This document shows positions 29,461 through 37,836 of a stretch of 64,000 nucleotides of DNA, in pieces. Within the stretch, counting starts at the first letter, position 1; each line of letters starts with the position of its first letter. The position numbers were made by a program, and so were the translations under genes. The stretch spans positions 1 to 64,000 of the forward strand of contig NZ_NSLC01000001.1 of assembly GCF_020144925.1 (NCBI RefSeq), written 5' to 3'. The notes below the pieces were generated by a model that was not told where the DNA came from, searched no databases, and saw nothing but the letters and a program-made list of their open reading frames with translations. The DNA is from Afifella sp. IM 167. GTDB lineage: Bacteria > Pseudomonadota > Alphaproteobacteria > Rhizobiales > Afifellaceae.

Positions 29461-30389
29461 CAGCCGGCCTTCTTCGCTGCGGGGGCGGTATTCGGCGCGC
29501 CGCCGGCCTTGCGCCGGCTGCGCTGCGCCCTCCCCTTGGAAAGGATGACGGCGATGGCGACAACGATCGCCGTCACGAGGTTGAGATCCTGCGGCTGGAT
29601 GCCGATCCAGCCGGCGCTGAGCGAGAGCGCGATGAAAAGCCGGTAGATCAGCGCGCCGACGATGCAGCCGAGCGTCGCCACGAAGACCATGCGCCGGCCG
29701 AGAACCGCCTCGCCGATGATCAGCGCGGCAAGTCCCGTGACGATGGTGCCGATGCCCATGGAAACGTCGGCGACGCCCTGAAGCTGCGCGAAGAGCGCGC
29801 CCGCCAGCGCCACGAATCCGTTGCTCATCGCCATGCCGACGAGCCTCATGCGCCCGACGGCGATCCCCTGCGCCTCGGCCATGGCCGGGTTCTCGCCGGA
29901 GGCGCGCAGCGCCAGTCCGATCTCGGTCTTCAGGAACCAGTCGGTGAGAAGTTTCGCGCCGATGGCAAAGACGGCGATGAGAAGGGTATTCGTCCACAGC
30001 CCGAGATCGATCCAGCTCTCGGCGACGTCGAACACCGTATCGACGTTGTAGAGCGGGACGTTCGGCCCGCCCATGATCCTGAGATTGATGGAAAAGAGCG
30101 CCACCATCGTCAGGATGCCGGACAGAAGGTTCATGATGCCGAAGCGCACATTGAGCGTGGCGGTCACCAGCCCGGCCGCCCAGCCGGCGAGGATCGCAAG
30201 CCCGGTGGCCAGGAACGGGTCGATGCCGGAAGCCAGAGCGGCGGCCGCGACCGCGGCTCCGAGGGGAAAGCTGCCATCAACTGTCAGGTCGGGGAAGTCG
30301 AGCACACGGAACGACAGAAACACCCCGAGCGCGACGAGGGAGAACAGAAGCCCCGATTCAATCGCGCCTGCAAAGGCGAAAAGACTCAT
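29460..30389 (-). CDS. ABC transporter permease (LIV-H/BPD_transp_2 type)
   Basis: 309 residues with eight or so hydrophobic helices and the motif FRVLDFPDLTVDGSFPLGAA typical of this permease family. An EIGLALRASGENPAMAEAQGI loop contacts the ATPase. The basic C-terminal tail (about 285-309) is extra. It starts 2 bp after the binding-protein stop, so the three genes form one unit. Confidence 0.92.
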   Translation of the reverse strand: MSLFAFAGAIESGLLFSLVALGVFLSFRVLDFPDLTVDGSFPLGAAVAAAALASGIDPFLATGLAILAGWAAGLVTATLNVRFGIMNLLSGILTMVALFSINLRIMGGPNVPLYNVDTVFDVAESWIDLGLWTNTLLIAVFAIGAKLLTDWFLKTEIGLALRASGENPAMAEAQGIAVGRMRLVGMAMSNGFVALAGALFAQLQGVADVSMGIGTIVTGLAALIIGEAVLGRRMVFVATLGCIVGALIYRLFIALSLSAGWIGIQPQDLNLVTAIVVAIAVILSKGRAQRSRRKAGGAPNTAPAAKKAG

Positions 30390-30391
30390 CT

Positions 30392-31354
30392 CTAGCGAAC
30401 GACCTTCTTCGCCTTGGCGAGCATGTCTTCAGGGATGGTAACGCCCATCTTCTCGGCCGAAACGGCGTTGAGATAAAGGTCCTGGCTCTGCGAGACAGCG
30501 ACAGGGATGTCGGCGGGCTTCTTGCCGTTGAGGATCTCGGCGGCCATCTCGCCGGAGAGAAGGCCCATCTGATAGTAGTCGAAGCCGAGGGCGGCGATGG
30601 CGCCGCGGTCGACGGAATCGACATCGGAGGCGAAGACGGGAAGCTTTGCCCGCTCGCCGACCGTGACGACGCCTTCCAGCACCGAGACGACGGTGTTGTC
30701 GACCGGCAGGAGCACGGCGTCGGCGCGCCCGACAAGGCTGCGCGCGGCGTCGGAAACGAGCGTCGACTGCGCGGCCGGCGCCTCGATCAGCGTCATGCCG
30801 TAAGGCTCGACGGCTGTCTTGAGGTCTTCCACCTGCTTGGCGGCGTTCGCCTCGCCCGGATTGTAGATGACGCCGAGATTCTTGATGCCGGGAACCAGCG
30901 CCTTGATCAGGTCGAGGGTCGGCTCGTAGGGCTGCTGGTCACTCGTGCCGGTGACCATGCCGCCCGGCTTCTCGCGGCTCTCCACGAGGCCGGCACCGAC
31001 CGGGTCGGTGACGGCGGCGAAGATCACAGGCGTATCTTCCAGAGCATGCTTCACGGCCTGGGCCGACGGCGTGGAGATGCCGACGGCAAGGTCAGGCTTG
31101 AGGCCGGCGAATTCGGAGGCGATCTGCGCCTGCGTGGCCATGTTGCCCTGCGCCGAGCGGGCGACGATCTTCAGGTTCTCGCCTTCCTTGAAGCCGGCCT
31201 CGGCCAGCCCGTCGATAATGCCCTTGCGGACCGCATCCAGCGCCGGATGCTCGACGATATAGGTAATGGCGACGGTCTTCATATCCTGTGCGGCCGCCAC
31301 GCTGGCGACGCCGGCAATGAGCGCGGCGAGAGCGGCACGTTTCAGCATGCGCAT
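30392..31354 (-). CDS. ABC transporter substrate-binding protein (ABC_sub_bind family)
   Basis: 320-residue periplasmic protein with a signal peptide ending SVAAAQ (about 23). Two Rossmann-like lobes; typical segments are AITYIVEHPALDAVRKGIIDGL and VIYNPGEANA. Members bind small hydrophobic or aromatic ligands such as tryptophan or tyrosine in some Gram-positives, but this ligand is undetermined. GGGGG precedes the ATG. First gene of a three-gene importer operon. Confidence 0.9.
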   Translation of the reverse strand: MRMLKRAALAALIAGVASVAAAQDMKTVAITYIVEHPALDAVRKGIIDGLAEAGFKEGENLKIVARSAQGNMATQAQIASEFAGLKPDLAVGISTPSAQAVKHALEDTPVIFAAVTDPVGAGLVESREKPGGMVTGTSDQQPYEPTLDLIKALVPGIKNLGVIYNPGEANAAKQVEDLKTAVEPYGMTLIEAPAAQSTLVSDAARSLVGRADAVLLPVDNTVVSVLEGVVTVGERAKLPVFASDVDSVDRGAIAALGFDYYQMGLLSGEMAAEILNGKKPADIPVAVSQSQDLYLNAVSAEKMGVTIPEDMLAKAKKVVR

Positions 31355-31603
31355 GTGAGCCCCCTTTCAAGGTCATGGAGAAGCGGTGATCCCGCCTCGG
31401 CGGCTTGCCGGGGCGCCCCCCTGTCGGTCCGGTCTTCGGCCACAGGACACCCCTCTTCGGCCAGGTCCCCGCCAAAGAGATCGCTTTTCAACGATTTACC
31501 GATAGCACGGCAAACGCGTCGGGCAACTCCTTCGCGACTCCGAACCTGCGGTTGTTCGTCCGATGTCAGGCCGGCATGAAGGCCGTTGCCGGTCTCCTGA
31601 CGC

Positions 31604-31888
31604 CTACAGGCCATGCCGGCGTCGGAACTCCGCCACCATCTCCGCCGAAATGTCGTCCGGATAGCACAAGGGCGAAGCGCCGCCCGGCTTCGACCAGGCG
31701 CTGAAGCCACCGCAGCGGCGTCCGTTGCGCATCACATTGTAGGGACAGGGACATGGCCCGGAATAGGCCGTGATCGATTGCTCGATCATGATCTCGCGGA
31801 TGCGGGCATCCTCGCTCTGCGCCTGCGCTGCCCCGCCGCCGCGAGCGACAAGAAGCGCGGTGATGAGGAAAGCCCCGGCGTATTTCAT
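31604..31888 (-). CDS. Small secreted cysteine-rich hypothetical protein
   Basis: 94 residues with a signal peptide (cleavage after AAQAQ, about 24) and four cysteines in the mature part: CPCPYN, RRCGG and LCYPDD. The pattern suggests two disulfides in the periplasm. I recognise the layout as a conserved alphaproteobacterial unknown, without known function. The ribosome-binding site is weak. Confidence 0.65.
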   Translation of the reverse strand: MKYAGAFLITALLVARGGGAAQAQSEDARIREIMIEQSITAYSGPCPCPYNVMRNGRRCGGFSAWSKPGGASPLCYPDDISAEMVAEFRRRHGL

Positions 31889-31950
31889 GGCATGCGCTAG
31901 GGAAGCCTAGGCTTTGCGCCAGAGCTTCTCAACCAGCCTTGCGGCGCCCG

Positions 31951-31961
31951 CCCCCCCCCCC
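31951..31961. repeat. Tract of eleven C residues
   Basis: An uninterrupted run of eleven C residues 60 bp upstream of the gene at 32021. Long homopolymers can slip during replication; whether this one lies in a promoter or leader is not known. Confidence 0.6.
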
Positions 31962-32020
31962 GGCTGGCACATGAACCCTGCTCGCTTGCCGGCCTTTGAC
32001 GCCTCTGCCAACCTCTGGCG

Positions 32021-32647
32021 ATGCGGGCTCTTTGTCTCCTTGCCGCTCTTGGCCTCCTCGCCGCGCCGGCGGGCGCGAGAGAGCTGCGTGCCGCGGGCTA
32101 TGCCTTCTCCGACGAACTCGGCGGCTTCCGCCTCGTCGGGCTAGCCGGCAGCGGCACGACGGCAGATCCGTTCATCCTGCACGAGGAGATCGATGGCGTC
32201 GGCCCGGTGACGCTTGTGGTTCGCAGGATCGGCATGGAGCAGCGATATTCGCCCCGCGGCTGGATGGCGCTGCATCTCCGGAAGGTGGTCGAGAACCTTT
32301 CCGGGCGCATCTGGGCCGGCTTCGACATGGAGCTGCAGGAAAGGCTCAACGTCCCGTCGATCTACGGCGACGGCCTCTCTTTCGACCAGGGAAGGCTGGT
32401 GCCGGAGGAAGTCTCCTCCGACGCCTTTTCGGAATCCGACCGACGGTTCGAGCCCTACGATCGGTTGCGCTTCTTCGGAGGGTCTGTCGATCCGGGCCGG
32501 AACGTGCGCTTTGCGTTTCACATCACCGATCCGACCCCGACAGGCATTTTCTACCTCGTCCAGGACCCGCAGACCCTCTTTGCCGCGAGGCCGGGCGGCA
32601 CGCGGCTCGCCGCCGCGCCCCCTCCCTCCGCGCCGGTCGCGCCCTAG
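32021..32647 (+). CDS. Secreted hypothetical protein
   Basis: 208 residues with a signal peptide (MRALCLLAALGLLAAPAGA, about 19). The mature part has conserved-looking stretches (DPFILHEEIDG, IYGDGLSFDQG, FAFHITDPTPTGIFYL) and ends in a Pro/Ala-rich tail. No family recognised. Its stop overlaps the stop of the convergent transglycosylase gene by four bases (CTAG). No clear ribosome-binding site. Confidence 0.62.
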   Translation: MRALCLLAALGLLAAPAGARELRAAGYAFSDELGGFRLVGLAGSGTTADPFILHEEIDGVGPVTLVVRRIGMEQRYSPRGWMALHLRKVVENLSGRIWAGFDMELQERLNVPSIYGDGLSFDQGRLVPEEVSSDAFSESDRRFEPYDRLRFFGGSVDPGRNVRFAFHITDPTPTGIFYLVQDPQTLFAARPGGTRLAAAPPPSAPVAP

Positions 32648-33837
32648 CGAACCTTCGCGAGAAGCTCCGGCGTCGGCCAGGCATCGGCCGGCAGGCCGAG
32701 GCGGAGTTGCTCGGAGCGCACCGCATCCCGCGTCATCGCTCCGAGGATGCCGTCGACTTTTCCGACCTGGTATCCGCGGTTGATGAGCGCCTGCTGCAGC
32801 TGCTTCATCTGCGCCGCCGAGAGCCCGTTGGTTCCCGAGCCCATATTGGCCGGCGGCGCGCCGTCGAGGCGCGTGGCGAGATAGGCCGCCGTCGTCGCGT
32901 AGACGAGGGACTGGTTCCATTCCAGGTACACATGAAAGTTCGGATAGGCGAGGAAAGCCGGCCCGTTCCGCCCCATCGGCAGGACGAGCGAGGCAGGCAG
33001 GCTGCCCGCCGGCAGCGAGCCGGAGCGCGCCTTGACGCCCCATCCGGCCCACTGGCTTACCGGCAGCTTCGAATAAAGCCCGGCCTCCGCCCAGGGGATG
33101 TCGGCGGGGATCGTCACCTCCTGCAGCCAGGGCTGTCCTGCCTGCCAGCCGAGCTTGCGAAGAAAGTTGCCGGCGGTGGCAAGCACGTCCGGCACGCTCC
33201 TCTTCAGATTCACATGCCCGTCGCCGTCATAGTCGACGCCCGATTCCAGATAGTCGGAGGGAAGGATCTGCGTCTGGCCGAGCTCGCCCGCCCAGGCGCC
33301 GACCATCTCCGAGCGCGAAAGGTCCCCACGGTCGAGAAGCTTCAGCGCCGCGATGAGCTGCGGGCGGAAGAGTTCCGGCCTGCGGCAATCGAAGGCGAGT
33401 GTCGCCAGCGCGTTGAGTGTGTTGAAATCGCCCTGCACGGCGCCGAAATCCGTCTCCAGCGCCCAGAAGGAGGCGATCACGGGTCCGGGCACGCCGTATT
33501 GCTGCTCGATCTTGCCGAAGGTGGAGGCGTATTTGCCGAGCAGAGCCTTGCCGTTCTTCAGCCGGTAGGAATTGACCATACGGCCGGCGAATTCGGCAAA
33601 GCTCTGGCTGAAGACGCCCTGGGCCCGGTCCCGCGAGATGACCCGCTTGTCGTAGGCGACGTCGTCGAGGACGGACAGCGCCCGCGCCGAAACGCCTGCC
33701 CCCTGCGCGTCCTTGCGCACGCCGGACTTCCAAGCCGCGAAATCGCCACCGCATTGCTGCGCGCTGACCGGCGCGGCCGTGAGAGCCGTCAGGGACGCCG
33801 CCAGGGCGGCCCCGGCCAGGATGTTCCAAAAGCGCAT
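32644..33837 (-). CDS. Lytic murein transglycosylase, MltB type (SLT_2 plus peptidoglycan-binding domain)
   Basis: 397-residue periplasmic enzyme that cleaves MurNAc-GlcNAc bonds to 1,6-anhydro ends. The signal peptide ends AAPVSAQ (about 27). The SLT_2 domain spans about 30-320 with catalytic E128 in SFWALETDFGA; GELGQTQILPSDYL is another family motif. A C-terminal peptidoglycan-binding domain covers about 335-395. GGGAGGAAAG lies before the ATG at 33837; the frame upstream is unrelated. Confidence 0.92.
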   Translation of the reverse strand: MRFWNILAGAALAASLTALTAAPVSAQQCGGDFAAWKSGVRKDAQGAGVSARALSVLDDVAYDKRVISRDRAQGVFSQSFAEFAGRMVNSYRLKNGKALLGKYASTFGKIEQQYGVPGPVIASFWALETDFGAVQGDFNTLNALATLAFDCRRPELFRPQLIAALKLLDRGDLSRSEMVGAWAGELGQTQILPSDYLESGVDYDGDGHVNLKRSVPDVLATAGNFLRKLGWQAGQPWLQEVTIPADIPWAEAGLYSKLPVSQWAGWGVKARSGSLPAGSLPASLVLPMGRNGPAFLAYPNFHVYLEWNQSLVYATTAAYLATRLDGAPPANMGSGTNGLSAAQMKQLQQALINRGYQVGKVDGILGAMTRDAVRSEQLRLGLPADAWPTPELLAKVR

Positions 33838-33926
33838 CTTTCCTCCCGCTGATTCGCAAGGCTTTCGCCTGCGCCCCAATTCTGGGGGGCGCGGCGACGG
33901 TTTCAAGGCAGGTGGGAGGGAAAGCC

Positions 33927-35039
33927 TCAGGCCTGGGCCGCGCGAGCACCCGCAGAGAGCGGCGGGTAGTCCGTGTAGCCATGCTCTCCGCCGCCATAGA
34001 AGGTCGTCTCGTCCCACTCGGCGAGCGGCGCGTTGCTCTTAAGCCGCTCCACCAGGTCCGGATTGGAGATGAAGGGACGACCAAAGGCGACGAGGTCCGT
34101 CTTGCCCTCTTCAACGGCCGATATGGCGAGGGCCCGATCGTAGCCGTTATTGCCGATGTAGAGGCCGGAGAATTCCTGCTTCAGTGTCGTCACGTCGAAG
34201 GCACCCTCGACCTGGCGCGGCCCTCGGGTCGCGCCCTCGATGACGTGCAGATAGGCGAGCCCACGCTCGGAGAGTTCGCGCACATAGGCCCGGAAGAGCG
34301 GCTCCGGATCGGAATCGGCACAGTCGTTCGCCGGGCTCACCGGCGAGATGCGGATGCCGACATGCTCCGGCCCCCAGACCTCGGTGACGGCATCGACCAC
34401 CTGCAGCGGAAAGCGCATCCGGTTGTCGATACTGCCGCCGAACGTGTCGTGCCGGCGGTTGGTCTTGTCGCGCAGGAACTGGTCGAGGAGATAGCCATTC
34501 GCCGAATGCACCTCGACGCCGTCGAAGCCGGCATTCTTGGCGTTCTGCGCGGCGCGGCGATAATCCTCCACGATGCCCGGCAGCTCGTCGGCGGCAAGCG
34601 CCCGCGGCTCCGGGATGTCCTTGAAGCCCGTCTCGGTGAAGGCCTTGACGTCCGGCTTGACGGCGGAGGGCGCCACGGGCAGGCCGCCATTCGGCTGAAG
34701 GTCGGGATGCGAGATGCGCCCGACATGCCACAGCTGCAGGAACATCTTGCCGCCAGCCTCGTGCACGGCGTCGGTCACCTTTTGCCAGCGCTCCACCTGC
34801 AGATCGGAATGGATGCCGGGCGTGAAGGCGTAGCCCTTGCCCTGCTGGGTGATCTGGGTCGCCTCGGCGATGATGAGGCCGGCCGTGGCGCGCTGGCGGT
34901 AATACTCCACGTGCATCTCGCGCGGCGCATCGTTCTCGTCGGCGCGGCTTCGGGTCAGCGGCGCCATGACGATCCGGTTGGAAAGAGAGGTCGGGCCGAG
35001 ATCGATCGGCTGGAAAAGCTTGGGCAAATTATCGTGCAT
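33927..35039 (-). CDS. Alkene reductase, Old Yellow Enzyme family (NemA-like)
   Basis: FMN-dependent TIM-barrel oxidoreductase, 370 residues, reducing activated C=C bonds or nitro compounds with NADPH. APLTR (26-30), substrate-binding H178 and N181 and the proton donor Y183 (HSANGYLLDQFL) are all conserved. AAGGA lies a few bases before the ATG at 35039. It is divergent from the gene at 35201. Confidence 0.93.
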   Translation of the reverse strand: MHDNLPKLFQPIDLGPTSLSNRIVMAPLTRSRADENDAPREMHVEYYRQRATAGLIIAEATQITQQGKGYAFTPGIHSDLQVERWQKVTDAVHEAGGKMFLQLWHVGRISHPDLQPNGGLPVAPSAVKPDVKAFTETGFKDIPEPRALAADELPGIVEDYRRAAQNAKNAGFDGVEVHSANGYLLDQFLRDKTNRRHDTFGGSIDNRMRFPLQVVDAVTEVWGPEHVGIRISPVSPANDCADSDPEPLFRAYVRELSERGLAYLHVIEGATRGPRQVEGAFDVTTLKQEFSGLYIGNNGYDRALAISAVEEGKTDLVAFGRPFISNPDLVERLKSNAPLAEWDETTFYGGGEHGYTDYPPLSAGARAAQA

Positions 35040-35200
35040 GTCGCGTCCTTGAAACGGGTGGCAATATACCGCCAGGGCGGCAGTCCCCCTCACGTAGTGC
35101 GCGGCAGCGAAGAACACAGGCGGCGAATGGCAGCCCCATGAAGATTGCAGCCCTTGTCCAGCGCGCTAACCTTTTGTGTGAAGAAGCCGGAGCACCCTCG

Positions 35201-36097
35201 ATGCACCCCTTCCTTCTCGTCCGCCGGATCGCCGCCTGCGCCGCCATCTTGGCGGCCATGTCCCTCGCCTCGCCGGCGTCGGCAGCGCCCCTCCTCGCGC
35301 AGGGAGCCGAGGCGCCACAGCCAAGCCGCTGCCTTGCCATAGCCGAGGCCGCGCCGCCGACCCTGCATGCGAAATTCCGGCGTGTTCCGGCGCCCGCTCC
35401 CATCCCACTTCCGGTCCAGGGCGGGCCGCTCGGCCTTTCGCCACCGGAGACCGGAACGGTGACGATCCGCTTCATCGGTCACGCCACCTTCCTCATCACC
35501 ACGCCCGGGGGCGTGAACATCGCCACCGATTACGATGGCTGGGCGGGCGGCGTGACGCCGGACGTCGTCACCATGAACCACGCCCATACCTCGCACTATA
35601 CCGAGAGCCCCGATCCGGCGATCGGCCATGTCCTGAGAGGCTGGAACCCGGAAGGCGGCCCGGCGCGCCACTATCTCACCGTCGGCGACGTCCTCATCCG
35701 CAACGTGCCGACGGACATACGCCGCTTCGGCACGCGCGAGGAGGCGGGAAATTCCATCTTCATTTTCGAGACGGCCAATCTGTGCATCGGCCATCTCGGC
35801 CACCTCCACCATGTGCTGGCGCCGGAGGACCTTGCCACCATCGGCCAGCTCGACGTCGTCATGGTGGCCGTCGACGGCTCCTATACGATGAGTCAGGACG
35901 CCGTCGTGGAAACGCTGAAAGTGCTGAAATCCCGGCTCATCCTGCCGATGCACTACTTCGGCATGGGCACGCTGCAGCGCTTTCTCGCCCGGCTCGACGA
36001 GGATTTCGACGTGGAGGTGAATACGGGCGCGGAGACGACGGTCTCCATCGCCACCCTGCCGAAGAGCCCCAAGGTGCTGGTGCTGCCGGGGTTTTAG
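35201..36097 (+). CDS. Exported metallo-beta-lactamase-fold hydrolase
   Basis: 298 residues with a signal peptide (cleavage after SPASA, about 28) and an MBL fold from about 86. The metal motif is NHAHTSH (126-132), where S replaces the aspartate of the usual HxHxDH, as in UlaG-like relatives; HLGHLHH (near 212) and PMHYFGMGT (near 255) supply further ligands. The ATG at 35201 follows GGAG by 8 bp; the earlier in-frame ATG (35138) would bury the signal peptide. Substrate unknown. Confidence 0.8.
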   Translation: MHPFLLVRRIAACAAILAAMSLASPASAAPLLAQGAEAPQPSRCLAIAEAAPPTLHAKFRRVPAPAPIPLPVQGGPLGLSPPETGTVTIRFIGHATFLITTPGGVNIATDYDGWAGGVTPDVVTMNHAHTSHYTESPDPAIGHVLRGWNPEGGPARHYLTVGDVLIRNVPTDIRRFGTREEAGNSIFIFETANLCIGHLGHLHHVLAPEDLATIGQLDVVMVAVDGSYTMSQDAVVETLKVLKSRLILPMHYFGMGTLQRFLARLDEDFDVEVNTGAETTVSIATLPKSPKVLVLPGF

Positions 36098-36302
36098 CCG
36101 CACGCAGGTGCTGCACGGGTCACCCGGGGCTTGTGACATCGGCCCGCTCTCTTTCCGACGGCCACCGAGCTTCCGACTGGCTGATCTTTCTGTGATTTCG
36201 CTCCCAAGGCAGCGACGCAGGAGCCGAATCATGCGACCGTAGCCAAACATCACTTGTTCTTCATATGTTCCTAAGCTATCGTCCCGCCGGGAGGGCGGTT
36301 CT

Positions 36303-36950
36303 ATGCTGATTGATCCACAGAGTGCGTTTGCCGAACTTGGCCCGAAGGCAAGGAAACACTTTCACACTGTCCTCGCCGATCCGCCTTGGCGTTTTACCAA
36401 TCGCACAGGAAAAGTGGCACCCGAACACAGGCGGCTATCGCGCTATGGCACCCTGTCAACGGACGAGATTTGCTCGCTTCCGGTGGCTGAACTCACCGCA
36501 ATGCCCGCTCATCTCTATCTCTGGGTCCCGAATGCGCTTCTCCCCGATGGAATTCGCGTCCTGCAGGCGTGGGGCTTCGACTACAAATCCAACATCGTCT
36601 GGCACAAAGTGCGTAAGGACGGTGGATCCGACGGTCGAGGCGTCGGCTTCTATTTTCGCAATGTGACGGAGCTTTTGCTATTCGGCACCCGCGGCAAGAA
36701 CGCCCGCACGTTGCAGCCGGGGCGCAGCCAAGTGAACTATATGGCCTCGCGGAAGCGAGAGCATTCGCGCAAGCCGGACGAGCAGTATCATATCATCGAA
36801 AGTTGTTCGAAAGGCCCCTACCTGGAGCTTTTTGCACGCGGCACCCGCCCCGGCTGGACTTATTGGGGCGATCAAGCGAACGACAGCTACAAGCCCACTT
36901 GGGAGACGTATTCGTACCATAGCCAGGTTGGAATAGCACCGAAGGCCTAG
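36303..36950 (+). CDS. MT-A70-family DNA N6-adenine methyltransferase
   Basis: 215-residue methyltransferase with the catalytic DPPW at 26-29 in TVLADPPWRF and MT-A70 features (LYLWVPNALLPDG, NIVWHKVRKDGG, ELFARGTRPGW). This family methylates adenine N6 in DNA in bacteria. GGGAGG precedes the ATG by 8 bp. GC content (about 53 percent by eye) is well below its neighbours. It converges on the predicted endonuclease at 36972-37781, which makes it the probable modification half of a restriction system. Confidence 0.9.
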   Translation: MLIDPQSAFAELGPKARKHFHTVLADPPWRFTNRTGKVAPEHRRLSRYGTLSTDEICSLPVAELTAMPAHLYLWVPNALLPDGIRVLQAWGFDYKSNIVWHKVRKDGGSDGRGVGFYFRNVTELLLFGTRGKNARTLQPGRSQVNYMASRKREHSRKPDEQYHIIESCSKGPYLELFARGTRPGWTYWGDQANDSYKPTWETYSYHSQVGIAPKA

Positions 36951-36982
36951 ATCTCCTATAGCACCGAAGGCCTAGATCTCCT
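36933..36982. repeat. 25-bp perfect tandem duplication between the two restriction-modification genes
   Basis: Two head-to-tail copies (36933-36957 and 36958-36982) starting ATAGCACCGAAGGCC. Copy 1 holds the methyltransferase stop and copy 2 the endonuclease stop, both within CTAG, and each copy contains AGATCT. With a single copy the two genes would overlap by the same CTAG. Confidence 0.95.
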
Positions 36983-37781
36983 TGGGAGGCCAATCCTCAA
37001 TGCAGGCAGGACGAATTCCGACCGCGAGCACTGGACATCCACCGTTTCTACCCGCATTTAGCCTATAAACCAGCTTGCCCCACCAAGTTGTGCTCGCCCC
37101 ATACTTCTTGATGGTGAGGGTGGAGGCGGGATTACCCTTTTTATCAAGCGCGGGTCCGAGTTCCCTCAGCACTGCCGTGAGCGAGGCACCGCGCGTGAGC
37201 AGTACTCCAACGTCAATCACGCCACTCAAATGAAATGCATTGAAGGCGTATAGATCTCTATCAAACGTCTGGTCTTTACTATTCCACTCCAGATCGAAGG
37301 CAACCTTCCCCTTCACGTAGTCAATCTTATGGCCATCTATATAGTTATTCCTCTGCATTTCATCTACATGCGAGGTATATGTTGGTTTTCCGTTTTTTTT
37401 CGTCCCTGATAAACGTTTCGATATTCTCCTCACCCGCAGGTCGCCTCGGATGATGGTCTCCCTCCAATCGAGAGGACGAAGAATCCGGTTTACGACCTTA
37501 GGCACCTCCGACTCGTTGCCCCCCGGCATCCTGATCATCTTAGTAGTGATACTGAAACTACGAAGCATATGTAGGAGTTGTCCAAACTCCTCTGGATAGC
37601 CAAGTGCAAGCAAGACAACCGCACCTCGATAGCTGAGGACTTCGTACTTATCCCTCACATCTTCAGGGATGTACGTCTCCACCAACGAGGGATCGTCAGC
37701 GACCTCGTTGGGCTCGGTCTCCTCGATCGGCTCGAGCTCTGTGTCCTCTTCGTGTTCGTCGCTGTCGTCGTCAGAGATCAT
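36972..37781 (-). CDS. Probable BglII/BstYI-family type II restriction endonuclease
   Basis: 269 residues. A very acidic N-terminal tail (about 3-30) is followed by a domain with VAFDLEWNSKDQTFDRDLYAF (160-180), which resembles the core of BglII/BstYI-family enzymes; D154, D163, E165 and K169 are candidate catalytic residues. Family members cut AGATCT or RGATCY. It is convergent with a DNA adenine methyltransferase, as expected of a type II system. GC is under 50 percent with many rare codons for this genome, and the ribosome-binding site is poor, which suggests transfer. Assignment is by motif memory, not search. Confidence 0.75.
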   Translation of the reverse strand: MISDDDSDEHEEDTELEPIEETEPNEVADDPSLVETYIPEDVRDKYEVLSYRGAVVLLALGYPEEFGQLLHMLRSFSITTKMIRMPGGNESEVPKVVNRILRPLDWRETIIRGDLRVRRISKRLSGTKKNGKPTYTSHVDEMQRNNYIDGHKIDYVKGKVAFDLEWNSKDQTFDRDLYAFNAFHLSGVIDVGVLLTRGASLTAVLRELGPALDKKGNPASTLTIKKYGASTTWWGKLVYRLNAGRNGGCPVLAVGIRPACIEDWPPKEI

Positions 37782-37836
37782 ATTGTAACTATAGCCGCTT
37801 CGAGCCCCGATCGCACATCTGCTTCCTATTCGGTCC

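Noticed and set aside
36303-37781. Avoidance of AGATCT in the window as support for the nuclease specificity
   Set aside because: AGATCT also occurs elsewhere, for example near 5768, 6867, 41766 and 60546, so no avoidance is visible and this gives no support.
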